From assembly GCA_034433515.1 (NCBI GenBank), contig DAOUAL010000022.1, positions 1-35,830 of the forward strand: a DNA stretch of 35,830 bases, read 5' to 3'. This DNA is from DAOTXS01 sp034433515 (lineage in GTDB: Bacteria > Chloroflexota > Anaerolineae > UBA4142). Positions 23,125 through 31,135 of the stretch are shown piece by piece. How positions within the stretch are numbered: position 1 is the first letter of the stretch; every line of letters begins with the position of its first letter. The translations under genes and the position numbers were made by a program. The notes under the pieces are model-generated. The model searched no databases. It worked only from the letters and a program-made list of their open reading frames with translations, and was not told where the DNA came from.

Positions 23125-25212
23125 TCATTCGCCGGTTACGAGTCTTTTGCCTTTTGTCTTTTTACTTTTCACTTGCGCGATGTAATCCACCCCTTCTTGC
23201 TCGCGCACCTTTTCCCATTCCGGGCGTGGGTCTTGGGCGTCCATCATCTGGCGCAGTTCAAAAATCTGATCGCGCAAGAGTGCGGCTTTTTCAAATTCCC
23301 AATTCTTTGCCGCGTCCTTCATTTGCTTTTCCAGTTCAGCGATCAACTTGGCGGCATCCAACTTGTCAATTTGGAATGGCGCGCCGGCTGGATATTCCGC
23401 CTTCCCTTCCGCCGCGATGCGCACGCGGTCGGTCAAATCGCGCACGGCTTTGACGATCCCTTGCGGCACGATATTGTGTTGGGCGTTGTACTCTGCTTGA
23501 ATCTTGCGGCGGCGATTCGTCTCGTCAATCGCGCGGCGCATCGAATCGGTGATCGTGTCCGCGTACATAATCACTTGGCCATTGACGTGCCGCGCCGCGC
23601 GTCCAATCGTTTGAATCAACGAGGTCTCACTGCGCAAGAATCCTTCCTTGTCCGCATCGAGGATGGCGACGAGCGAGACTTCCGGCAAGTCCAACCCTTC
23701 GCGCAACAGATTGATGCCCACTACCACATCGTACACCCCTAGCCGCAAATCGCGCAGAATCTCGACGCGCTCGACCGTTTGCACTTCGGAATGCAAGTAA
23801 TGCACCTTGATGCCAATCTCGTGCAAATAATCCGCTAGGTCTTCTGCCATCCGTTTGGTCAGTGTCGTTACCAAGACACGCTCGTGTCGTTCGGTGCGCT
23901 TTTTGATTTCGCTGATCAAATCGTCCACTTGTCCTTTGGTTGGTCGCACGATCACTTCCGGGTCCACCAAGCCGGTGGGGCGAATGATTTGTTCCGCCAC
24001 CTGGGAACTGATTTTGAGTTCGTACTCCGCCGGCGTCGCACTGACAAAAATGCATTGATGAATCTTTTGCTCAAACTCTTCATACGTGAGGGGACGATTA
24101 TCGAGCGCGCTGGGCAAGCGAAAGCCGTACTCCACCAAGGTCAACTTGCGCGAGCGATCGCCGTTGTACATTCCGCGAATCTGTGGCACCGTCATATGGG
24201 ATTCGTCAATGAACAGCAAGAAATCGTCCGGGAAATAATCGAGCAAAGTCCACGGCGGTGAGCCGGGCGGTCGTTGCGCGAGCGGGCGTGAATAATTTTC
24301 GATGCCGGTGCAATAACCAATCTCGCGCAACATTTCCAAATCGTACTTGGTGCGCTGTTCGATGCGTTGCGCCTCCAATAATTTGCCTTCGGTTTTGAAC
24401 TTGGCGACCTGCGCTTCCAATTCTTTTTCGATGTCTTGGATCGCGGCGGCAAGTTTGTCTTCCGGCGTGATAAAGTGTTTCGCCGGGTAAATCTCAATCG
24501 CCTCGTGTTCGAGCAGCACTTCACCGGTGGTGGTGTCCACCTCGACGATGCGATCAATCTCATCGCCAAAAAATTCGATGCGGTACGCGGTGGTGCCGTA
24601 CGCCGGCGCGATTTCCAACGTATCGCCGCGCACGCGAAACTTGCCGCGCCCCAGATCGAGATCGTTGCGCTCGTACCGGATTTCGATCAAATGGCGCAAG
24701 ACCTTGTCGCGGTTGCGCGTCTCGCCACGTTTGAGCGAGAGCACCACGCGCCCGTAATCCTCCGGCGATCCCAAGCCATAGATGCACGAGACCGACGCAA
24801 CGATGATGACATCGCGCCGGGAGAGCAAGGCACTTGTTGCGGCGAGCCGCAAGCGATCAATCTCTTCGTTGATCTCGGAATCTTTTTCGATGTAGAGGTC
24901 TTGCTTGGGCACGTACGCTTCGGGTTGATAGTAATCATAGTACGAAACAAAGTACTCGACGGCGTTGTGCGGAAAGAACTCACGGAACTCGGAATACAAT
25001 TGCGCCGCCAGCGTCTTGTTGTGCGCGATGACGAGCGTCGGCTTTTGTACTTGTTCGATGATCGCCGCCATCACAAACGTCTTGCCGGTGCCGGTCGCCC
25101 CAAGCAAGGTTTGGTACTTGTCGCCGCGCTTGAGTCCTTCGACCAGTTTGGCAATCGCAGTCGGTTGATCGCCGGTCGGTTGAAAGGGTGAAACAAGTTT
25201 GAATTCAGGCAT
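23125..25212 (-). CDS. uvrB: Excinuclease ABC subunit UvrB
   Basis: The 695-residue protein is full-length UvrB. Walker A is LLGATGTGKT (about 36-45). The beta-hairpin that probes the DNA lesion starts at SYYDYYQPEAYVPKQD (about 90-105). Helicase motif II is FIDESH; motif III is FVSATPA. The C-terminal helicase lobe has LHSEVQTVERVEILRDLRLG, VVGINLLREGLDLPEV and QTIGRAARH. The C-terminal UVR (UvrC-binding) motif is LIAELEKQMKDAAKNWEFEKAA (about 620-650). It verifies damage after UvrA loading and recruits UvrC in nucleotide excision repair. Its ATG follows the stop of the upstream gene with no gap (TAAATG) and no strong ribosome site, so it is probably translationally coupled to it. Confidence 0.97.
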   Translation of the reverse strand: MPEFKLVSPFQPTGDQPTAIAKLVEGLKRGDKYQTLLGATGTGKTFVMAAIIEQVQKPTLVIAHNKTLAAQLYSEFREFFPHNAVEYFVSYYDYYQPEAYVPKQDLYIEKDSEINEEIDRLRLAATSALLSRRDVIIVASVSCIYGLGSPEDYGRVVLSLKRGETRNRDKVLRHLIEIRYERNDLDLGRGKFRVRGDTLEIAPAYGTTAYRIEFFGDEIDRIVEVDTTTGEVLLEHEAIEIYPAKHFITPEDKLAAAIQDIEKELEAQVAKFKTEGKLLEAQRIEQRTKYDLEMLREIGYCTGIENYSRPLAQRPPGSPPWTLLDYFPDDFLLFIDESHMTVPQIRGMYNGDRSRKLTLVEYGFRLPSALDNRPLTYEEFEQKIHQCIFVSATPAEYELKISSQVAEQIIRPTGLVDPEVIVRPTKGQVDDLISEIKKRTERHERVLVTTLTKRMAEDLADYLHEIGIKVHYLHSEVQTVERVEILRDLRLGVYDVVVGINLLREGLDLPEVSLVAILDADKEGFLRSETSLIQTIGRAARHVNGQVIMYADTITDSMRRAIDETNRRRKIQAEYNAQHNIVPQGIVKAVRDLTDRVRIAAEGKAEYPAGAPFQIDKLDAAKLIAELEKQMKDAAKNWEFEKAALLRDQIFELRQMMDAQDPRPEWEKVREQEGVDYIAQVKSKKTKGKRLVTGE

Positions 25213-26415
25213 TTAATCAATCCCAATTGAGAAATAGGCGTACGCCGAGTACGCTCCAACGTTGCCCAGCCGATCTACGGCGCGCACACGCCAACGATAC
25301 CACCACCCGCACGGCATCGCCGGGGTCGCGCTGAGCGAGGTGGTGTTGCCGGAAGCCAAGGAGGAGTACGGTCCGCTTGCGCCCGACGTTGATCGTTCCA
25401 ACACCCATTCGTACCGCAAGATGCCGGCGGGATCGCTCACCGAATTCCACGTCAATGCCTGAATCCCACTGCAAGCAATCAGCGTGCCTCCGCTGGGCGA
25501 AAGCACCGTTGGCGCAGGCGGTCCTTGAGTATCGGGTGTGGGTGTGCGCGTCAAGGTTGGCATGAACGTGGGAGTTGGCATAATAATAAACGGGGTCAAA
25601 ATCTGTAGAGACATTGGCGTGCGCGATGGTGTTGGCGTGAACGTGCGAGTTGGTTCAGGCATCGCGCTAGGGATCACTTCGATGGTCATCGTGCGTCGCT
25701 GCATCCTATCCCCAACGTCCACCGCCAATTCATACCTCGTGGATTCTTTAGGACAGACGCGCATTTCGCCGGTGCGATTCACTAACCGACCATCGAGTTC
25801 AACGCCAAATCCGCCGACCACTTGCCAACGCAAAATCGTGCATTCACCCGGTTCCAAGCGCGTGCGATCCGCGACAAATTCGATTTGCACTTCCGGACGC
25901 GATGGTACGGGTGTGAAGGTTGGTGGCGGGGCAAACGTTGGAAAGGGAGGCGGAGTTGGCGTGCTCAACATGCCGGGCAAGACGAGCGCGCCAATGATGA
26001 TCGCGCCGATCAACCCAACTGCCGCGATGCTTAGAAAACCAATGAGGCTCCACAACCAACCCGGCGTCCCGGCGGCGGGCGGCGCAGGCGGTTTCGGTGG
26101 TTGCTTGGGTGGCTCCGTGGGCGCGATGGGTGGCGCACCAAAACCCAGTTCATCTAACACACGCTTGCCTAATGGCGTGAGCGAGAGCGTTTGCGCCGAT
26201 TCGGTCATTAGATTACCGCGATAAAGTGGCAACAAGGTTTTGTTCAAGGCGTTGCGTGATAGACCTAGTTCGCCGGCAAGTTCAGCCAACTTGATGTGTT
26301 TGACGTGATTCACGTACGCCAGAATAAACAGCGTGGTTGGATCAGTGATCGCATCAATTTCATCGCGATGTTGGCGATAAAGTTCGAGCAGGTTATAGGG
26401 AGATGGCGTTGACAT
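25213..26415 (-). CDS. Membrane protein: winged helix, TM, external Ig/FN3-like domains
   Basis: 400 residues; the ATG at 26415 overlaps the stop of the upstream gene (ATGA), which fixes the start. Residues about 8-92 are an ArsR/MarR-like winged helix (DPTTLFILAYVNHVKHIKLAELAGELGLSRNALNKTLLPL). A Pro-rich cytoplasmic linker (about 95-118) leads to one membrane helix (WLWSLIGFLSIAAVGLIGA, to about 150). Outside are Thr/Pro linkers, an Ig-like domain (VQIEFVADRTRLEPGECTILRWQV to RRTMTIEVI) and an FN3-like domain (PTVLSPSGGTLIACSGIQALTW to YFSIGID). Two Cys pairs could form disulfides. The layout suggests a sensor coupling an outside event to a cytoplasmic DNA- or protein-binding domain. Exact function unknown; uvrB follows with no gap. 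Confidence 0.7.
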   Translation of the reverse strand: MSTPSPYNLLELYRQHRDEIDAITDPTTLFILAYVNHVKHIKLAELAGELGLSRNALNKTLLPLYRGNLMTESAQTLSLTPLGKRVLDELGFGAPPIAPTEPPKQPPKPPAPPAAGTPGWLWSLIGFLSIAAVGLIGAIIIGALVLPGMLSTPTPPPFPTFAPPPTFTPVPSRPEVQIEFVADRTRLEPGECTILRWQVVGGFGVELDGRLVNRTGEMRVCPKESTRYELAVDVGDRMQRRTMTIEVIPSAMPEPTRTFTPTPSRTPMSLQILTPFIIMPTPTFMPTLTRTPTPDTQGPPAPTVLSPSGGTLIACSGIQALTWNSVSDPAGILRYEWVLERSTSGASGPYSSLASGNTTSLSATPAMPCGWWYRWRVRAVDRLGNVGAYSAYAYFSIGID

Positions 26416-27011
26416 CACGCACCTCCCGGGATCAAACCCCAACTCTTGGCATTCTCCATCGCACGATACTTGACCATCTGCAAGACATTCACCTTTGCCA
26501 ACACCTTGGTCAACAGCCGGCATTCCCGGATGTCATCGGGATACTTGTAGGTTTCGACATTGTTGTAAAGGGTCTTGAGTTCTTGCAGCGCGCCACGATA
26601 CGAATAACCATCTTGTGCTTTTTCGTCAATGAAAATCAGCATCTTGAAATGGATGACGCGATGCTCGGCAAAGTCGTGCACCTCCGCCACCGAGCCGTAC
26701 GACGCTTGCATCGCCACGATGAGATCGGCGGCTTGGGCTTGCAGAAACTCGATGCCCTTTTGCGACATTGATTGAGGGGACATGCCTTCGAGTTCTTCGG
26801 AGAAAAAAGCAGCATGTCCGCGCCGGCGCAATTCATCGCGGATTTGTACGCGCTTTTGGTACAGATCGCCCGCGCTTGCGCCGGGACCCCAGACCAAAAT
26901 AGCCAACGGAGTTTGCTGAACCGCTTGCTGGAGTTTCTCGTACTGTGGCTTAAAGACCTGCTCAAAGTACGCTTTAGCGCGCGGACTGAGCGGCACGGAT
27001 AAAGATGCCAT
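26415..27011 (-). CDS. TIR- or nucleoside deoxyribosyltransferase-like protein
   Basis: 198 residues from ATG 27011 (MASLSVPLSPRAKAYFEQ) with AAGGGGGG upstream; codons before it translate a repeat. After a helical lead (11-32), the pattern LAILVWGPGASAGDLYQKRVQIRDELRRRGHAAFFSEEL, ADLIVAMQASYGSVAEVHDFA and KMLIFIDEK is a Rossmann-like alpha/beta domain. The string GSVAEVHDFA puts Glu110 where NAD-hydrolysing TIR and deoxyribosyltransferase domains carry the catalytic Glu. The C-terminus (NNVETYKYPDDIRECRL and a terminal helix) is distinct. It is coupled by ATGA overlap to the membrane sensor and then uvrB. An NAD-glycosidase or nucleotide-processing role is inference; I cannot confirm the family without a profile search. 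Confidence 0.6.
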   Translation of the reverse strand: MASLSVPLSPRAKAYFEQVFKPQYEKLQQAVQQTPLAILVWGPGASAGDLYQKRVQIRDELRRRGHAAFFSEELEGMSPQSMSQKGIEFLQAQAADLIVAMQASYGSVAEVHDFAEHRVIHFKMLIFIDEKAQDGYSYRGALQELKTLYNNVETYKYPDDIRECRLLTKVLAKVNVLQMVKYRAMENAKSWGLIPGGA

Positions 27012-27033
27012 AGTCCCCCCTTGAAAAATAGGC

Positions 27034-27134
27034 TCGTAGTTACGCGATTCATCGCGCTGTTCGTAGTTACGCAATTCTGGTTCGTAGTTACGCGAGTCAT
27101 CGCGTCGTCTCGGTTCGTAGTTACGCGATTCATC
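27034..27134. repeat. Four degenerate TCGTAGTTACGC units
   Basis: Units start at 27034, 27061, 27082 and 27115. Complete ones read TCGTAGTTACGCGATTCATC, including the mini-hairpin CGCGA-TTCA-TCGCG. They lie in the divergent region between the TIR-like operon and the surface-protein gene. Confidence 0.8.
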
Positions 27135-27211
27135 GTGTCAAACCAAGCGCAGGATTCACTAATCACCAACCAAGAAGATTATAAACCCATTATGCCGGCA
27201 AGGCAATCACT

Positions 27212-27240
27212 TTGACTTTTTATCTCGAGTCAGTTATATT
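27212..27240 (+). promoter_or_regulatory. Promoter predicting a leaderless mRNA
   Basis: TTGACT (27212-27217), 17-base spacer, TATATT (27235-27240). The ATG of the next gene is at 27249, only 8 bases after the -10 box, and there is no ribosome site, so transcription would start at or beside the start codon. Confidence 0.75.
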
Positions 27241-27248
27241 GTCTGGCG

Positions 27249-28232
27249 ATGTTTTCCAAAACACTTTTGAAATTAAATCTACTGGCTTGGTTGGCGATGC
27301 TAATCGTTCCTTGGCTCACGCCAACACCAACCGCCCGCGCGTTTCCGGACAATTGTGGTTTGCATCCTTCTAACTTGTTTCGCAATGGCTCGATGGCACC
27401 GAGCCACGATACCCCATTTGGTCAAGTTGCCCTGGAATGGGAGCCGTTTGTCATTCTTGGTTCGCCGCGTTTTGAATGGGTGGACAATGAAAAGTGGGAC
27501 GCGAACGGCGCGCAATATTTCTGGTCCGATTCTGTCCCGTTCGATGCCGGGATTTATCAAACGGTGAGCGGCTTGCAACCGAATGCGTATTATCGTTTTC
27601 GCATCGGTTACTCGCACGCGCGGCTCGATCCCGGCAACACCCACAACGAGGTGCATCCCTCGATGGGACGCCAAGTGGGCGTGGATCCATTTGGCGGCAC
27701 CGATCCCAAATCATCGAACGTGATTTGGGGACCGGCATTATTCAACAGCGGTGCCGGAATGAATCCGCCAGAATTGACGATGACCTTTGCCGCGCGCGCC
27801 GATAAAGCGACGATGTACTTTCGCGGAATTTTCAAGGGTGCGTCAGGTCGCGCCAAAGTATGGTTCGATGTGGCGTGTATGGAGCAAGCCGCCGAGTTGC
27901 CTACCGCCACTGCGCTTGTTCCCACGTCAACGCCGATTCCGCCCACCTCTACACCGCGCCCGGCAACCGCGCGTCCGTCATCCTCGCCGACCAAGATCGC
28001 GCAAGGGCCAACACTCACTCCCACCGAAACGCGCGAACCGGCAACTGCCACGCCCACCAACACCCTCGCGCCGACGGCTACACCGCGTTTCGCGCGGCCC
28101 CAAGTTACACCGGCGCCCGGGATCGGCATTGATGTGGGCGCCGGTATTGTGATCGGCTTTGGCGGATTGTTGGTGATCGGTGCGTTTGCCTTTTTTGGAA
28201 TCGGCTTGGTCTGGTGGAATAAAACTCGTTGA
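27249..28232 (+). CDS. Surface protein with signal peptide and C-terminal membrane anchor
   Basis: 327 residues. The signal peptide is about 1-31 (LLAWLAMLIVPWL, cleavage near ARA-FP). The folded part (about 32-215) has two Cys near its ends (CGLHP, VACME), FRNGSMA, QTVSGLQPNAYYRFRIGYSHARL and KVWFDVAC, reminiscent of CenC-like carbohydrate-binding jelly rolls, though I cannot name the family. A Thr/Pro/Ser-rich wall-spanning linker (about 217-285) leads to a membrane helix (VIGFGGLLVIGAFAFFGIGLVWW) and a short basic tail. The start is fixed by the close promoter; translation is probably leaderless. It is the first gene of the plus-strand cluster, and eight bases separate it from the epimerase gene. 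Confidence 0.75.
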   Translation: MFSKTLLKLNLLAWLAMLIVPWLTPTPTARAFPDNCGLHPSNLFRNGSMAPSHDTPFGQVALEWEPFVILGSPRFEWVDNEKWDANGAQYFWSDSVPFDAGIYQTVSGLQPNAYYRFRIGYSHARLDPGNTHNEVHPSMGRQVGVDPFGGTDPKSSNVIWGPALFNSGAGMNPPELTMTFAARADKATMYFRGIFKGASGRAKVWFDVACMEQAAELPTATALVPTSTPIPPTSTPRPATARPSSSPTKIAQGPTLTPTETREPATATPTNTLAPTATPRFARPQVTPAPGIGIDVGAGIVIGFGGLLVIGAFAFFGIGLVWWNKTR

Positions 28233-28240
28233 GGTCAGCA

Positions 28241-29167
28241 ATGAATTTTCTGGTTACGGGTGGCGCCGGTTTCCTAGGCGCGACATTAGCCAACTATCTC
28301 GCTGCTCAAGGACATCAAGTTCGCGCGATGGACGATTTGAGTGCAGGCGATCCCAGTGCACTCGATCCGCGCGTCTTGTTCACGCGCGGCGATGTGCGCG
28401 ACATTCCCAAATTGTGGGGCTTGCTCAAAGGGACCGATTGTGTGTATCATCTCGCCGCGCGCGTGAGCGTCGCCGAGTCGGTCTTGTACCCGGTCGAGTA
28501 CAACGCGGTGAATGTAGGCGGCACAGTCGCGTTGATGACGGCCGTGCGCGATGCTGGCGTCAAGCGTGTGATCCTGGCTTCATCGGGCGCTACGTACGGC
28601 CATCAAGAAAAACAACCGGTGCGCGAAGACGCGTTGATGCATCCCGATTCGCCGTATGCGGTGAGCAAACTCGCGTCCGAATATTACTTGCATTCGATTG
28701 GTGCGTTGTGGCAAATCGAAACGGTGGTGTTGCGCATCTTTAATGCGTATGGTCCCCGGCAATCGTTGCCCCCTTCGCATGCGCCGGTCATTCCGCGCTT
28801 TCTCAAGCAAGTGCTGGGCGGCGGCTCGGTGGTGCTGTTTGGCGGCGGCAAACAAACCCGCGATTTTGTCTACGTGAGCGATGTCGTCCAAGCCCTCGCC
28901 GCCGCCGCCACCGCCGAGCGTGTCAATCGTGCGGTCATCAACATTGGAAGCGGTCTCGAAGTAAGCATTGTCGAGTTGGTTGAGAAAATCGAACAGGTGA
29001 CCGGGCGCGAAGCGCATCGTTTGATCAATCCCGAAGAATCGGGCGGGGTGCCACGTCTGGTTGCCGATATTCGTCTCGCCGCCGAGTTGTTGAACTGGAA
29101 GCCGCGCGTCTCGCTGGAGGAAGGACTCAAGCGGACGCTGATGGAAGATGAACGATTCAAGAAATAA
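28241..29167 (+). CDS. NAD-dependent sugar-nucleotide epimerase/dehydratase
   Basis: 308 residues from ATG 28241 (MNFLVTGGAGFLGATLANYL), with TGAGGT as ribosome site; the ATG 12 bases upstream overlaps the previous stop and lacks one. The extended-SDR cofactor motif is TGGAGFLG (6-13), followed by MDDLSAG with Asp for NAD ribose. Catalytic Ser/Thr lie in LASSGATYG, and the Tyr-Lys pair in SPYAVSK. RIFNAYGPRQ and TRDFVYVSDVV are typical of UDP-glucose 4-epimerase and related enzymes. It makes or interconverts a nucleotide sugar, perhaps for cell-surface glycans or for glycosylating the neighbouring surface protein. The next gene starts within its last 20 bases. Confidence 0.9.
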   Translation: MNFLVTGGAGFLGATLANYLAAQGHQVRAMDDLSAGDPSALDPRVLFTRGDVRDIPKLWGLLKGTDCVYHLAARVSVAESVLYPVEYNAVNVGGTVALMTAVRDAGVKRVILASSGATYGHQEKQPVREDALMHPDSPYAVSKLASEYYLHSIGALWQIETVVLRIFNAYGPRQSLPPSHAPVIPRFLKQVLGGGSVVLFGGGKQTRDFVYVSDVVQALAAAATAERVNRAVINIGSGLEVSIVELVEKIEQVTGREAHRLINPEESGGVPRLVADIRLAAELLNWKPRVSLEEGLKRTLMEDERFKK

Positions 29168-30311
29168 TCCCAAGCCATTGCTCAAAGATTTTTCCAACCA
29201 TACTCACTTTCCCGGCACGATCACGAGCCGCTTTGATACCCTCGTGCGTGTTACGGATGCGATTGAACGGTTGCCTGCCCCCCTTTTTGCCGGCATTCTC
29301 TTTGTGTGCGCGTGGATCCCAGCGCGATTAGAGGGGGTGAACGCGCTCGTCCTCTATGCTTTTTTGTTGGGCGATTGGTTGTTACTGGCGTTACTGCCGC
29401 GCGTGCACAAATCGTTTGGCCCCGCCAAACCGCCCACGTTGCTCTTGGCGATTTTGCGCGCACTCGCCGGCGTGCTTCCGTTTTCGTTGAACCTGGTGGC
29501 GCAAAGTATCGGGACAGCACTGGTCATCTATGGATTCTGGATCGAACCGCATCGGCTGGATGTAACGATCCAATCGCTGCGGTCGAACCAACTCAAAGCG
29601 CGCACGCCGCCGCTGCGCGTGCTTCACTTTGGCGATTTGCACGTGGAACGGATCACCGAGCGCGAGAAACAATTGCTCACCCATGTGCAACAACTGAAAC
29701 CCGATTTGATTTTGTTCTCCGGCGATTTTCTGAGTTTGTCATGCGTGAATGATCCGGTGGCATGGGAGCATACGCGTTCGCTCCTGCGGCAACTCGATGC
29801 ACCGCTGGGGGTCTATGTTGTGACCGGTAGTCCACCGGTAGATCAATTGCCGGTGATTGAACAACTACTCACTGGTCTCGACAACATTCGTTGGTTGCGC
29901 GATGAACGTGTAACGCTCGATTATCACGGGCAAGCGATTGATGTGGTAGGGATGACGTGCACGCACAAGCCGCACGATGATGGCGCGCGCTTGGATTCGA
30001 TTTTGCATGGCGACCCGGAGAATTTGACGATTCTGCTCTACCATTCACCCGACCTTGCGCCGATGGCGGCGGAGCAAGGCGTTGATCTGCAACTTGCCGG
30101 ACACACGCACGGCGGTCAAGTACGGTTGCCCTTCTTTGGTGCGATCTATACTTCATCGTTGTACGGCAAACGCTTTGAAGTGGGACGCCATCGTTTGGGT
30201 GAAATGACGCTCTACGTAACGCGCGGCGTCGGCATGGAAGGCAAAGGCGCGCCACGTGTGCGATTCTTGTGTCCGCCGGAAATTGTCTTGTGGGAAATCA
30301 CGCCGCAATGA
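29148..30311 (+). CDS. Membrane-anchored metallophosphoesterase with altered GNH motif
   Basis: 387 residues. The N-terminus has about three hydrophobic segments (LFAGILFVCAWIPA, ALVLYAFLLGDWLLLALL, LNLVAQSIGTALVIYGFWI), then a calcineurin-like domain of the YkuE type. It shows LHFGDLHVE (D-x-H), LILFSGDFLS (GD), YHSPDLAP (His) and LAGHTHGGQV (GHTH). The third motif, normally GNHE or GNHD, is TGSPPVD, so the metal-binding Asn and catalytic His are missing. Other metal ligands look intact, so it may be a low-activity or binding-only member. The start at 29148 overlaps the epimerase by 20 bases and has a GGAAG very near it; a downstream GTG is possible. The stop overlaps the next ATG (ATGA). 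Confidence 0.82.
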   Translation: MNDSRNNPKPLLKDFSNHTHFPGTITSRFDTLVRVTDAIERLPAPLFAGILFVCAWIPARLEGVNALVLYAFLLGDWLLLALLPRVHKSFGPAKPPTLLLAILRALAGVLPFSLNLVAQSIGTALVIYGFWIEPHRLDVTIQSLRSNQLKARTPPLRVLHFGDLHVERITEREKQLLTHVQQLKPDLILFSGDFLSLSCVNDPVAWEHTRSLLRQLDAPLGVYVVTGSPPVDQLPVIEQLLTGLDNIRWLRDERVTLDYHGQAIDVVGMTCTHKPHDDGARLDSILHGDPENLTILLYHSPDLAPMAAEQGVDLQLAGHTHGGQVRLPFFGAIYTSSLYGKRFEVGRHRLGEMTLYVTRGVGMEGKGAPRVRFLCPPEIVLWEITPQ

Positions 30312-31033
30312 GCCCATTCGATTTATTCGCCGAGGCGCTGTGGCAATTTTATCGCACCGGCAACGCTGATTATTGGAACGAACGCGACGATGGGTATCAG
30401 CGGCGCGAAGACCTTGGTTGGTACTTTACAACGTACCGGGATTTTCTGCCGATTGAAAAGTCCGCGCTCAAATTTGTGCGCGGGCGTGTGCTGGATGTCG
30501 GGTGCGGGGCAGGGCGACACAGTTTGTATTTGCAACGGCGCGGTCTGAAGGTTACCGCGATGGATGTTTCACCGCGCATCGTTGAGTTGGCGCGCAAACG
30601 CGGTGTGCAAGATGCGCGCGTGCTGGATGTGGCGCGTCGTTTACCCTTTCAGCACGGTGAATTCGATACCGTGATCATGTTCGGGAATAATTTGGGAATT
30701 GTTGGCACGGTCCCCAAATTCCGCACGATGTTGCGCGAATTCGCTCGGATTACCTCACCACGCGGGCGTATCCTCGCCACCACGCGTATGCCCAGCACAA
30801 CCCAGCCCCTGCACAGATGCTATCTACGACAAAATTTGACGCGCGGACGTGCGATTGGGCAAATTCGTTTACGTGCGTGGTACAAGGGCAAGGCTGGCGC
30901 GTGGTTTGATTTGCTCTTGCTTGCCCCCACCGACTTGATGCAACTTGCTGCCAAAGCAGGTTGGCACATCACGGAGATTTTTACCGAGGGAAATTTTGAG
31001 GACGGGTATTCCGTGGTGTTGGAAAAATTCTAG
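30308..31033 (+). CDS. SAM-dependent methyltransferase, class I
   Basis: 241 residues starting at ATG 30308, which overlaps the preceding TGA (ATGA); an upstream in-frame ATG is inside the previous gene and less likely. SAM motif I is VLDVGCGAGRHSLYL (about 61-75), Asp in AMDVSP is the acidic ribose contact after beta-2, and DARVLDVARRLPF with FDTVIMFGNNLG marks motifs II-III. It is a Methyltransf_25/11-like protein. Its substrate is not evident. It is translationally coupled to the phosphoesterase and ends before a palindrome and a terminator, so it is probably the last gene of this transcription unit. Confidence 0.82.
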   Translation: MSPFDLFAEALWQFYRTGNADYWNERDDGYQRREDLGWYFTTYRDFLPIEKSALKFVRGRVLDVGCGAGRHSLYLQRRGLKVTAMDVSPRIVELARKRGVQDARVLDVARRLPFQHGEFDTVIMFGNNLGIVGTVPKFRTMLREFARITSPRGRILATTRMPSTTQPLHRCYLRQNLTRGRAIGQIRLRAWYKGKAGAWFDLLLLAPTDLMQLAAKAGWHITEIFTEGNFEDGYSVVLEKF

Positions 31034-31037
31034 GGAC

Positions 31038-31064
31038 TCGAGATGAGTCGCCGACTCATCTCGA
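31038..31064. repeat. Perfect 12-bp palindrome
   Basis: TCGAGATGAGTC, GCC, GACTCATCTCGA. Same core as 2560-2586 with compensating base changes in the arms. Confidence 0.8.
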
Positions 31065-31085
31065 ACGTATTTGACAGCCCATCCT

Positions 31086-31115
31086 CTCGGTGCGCTCATC
31101 GCCGAGCATTTTTTC
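31086..31115 (+). terminator. Rho-independent terminator after the methyltransferase gene
   Basis: CTCGGTG, loop of seven, CGCCGAG (one G-U pair), then CATTTTTTC. It lies 21 bases before the MATE start, so the exporter would need its own promoter or read-through. Confidence 0.65.
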
Positions 31116-31135
31116 TTCGGATTTCTGGGGTGCCT

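Noticed and set aside
27034..27134. CRISPR array
   Set aside because: The units are degenerate and the gaps are short and unequal; there are no spacers of constant length and no cas genes in the window.
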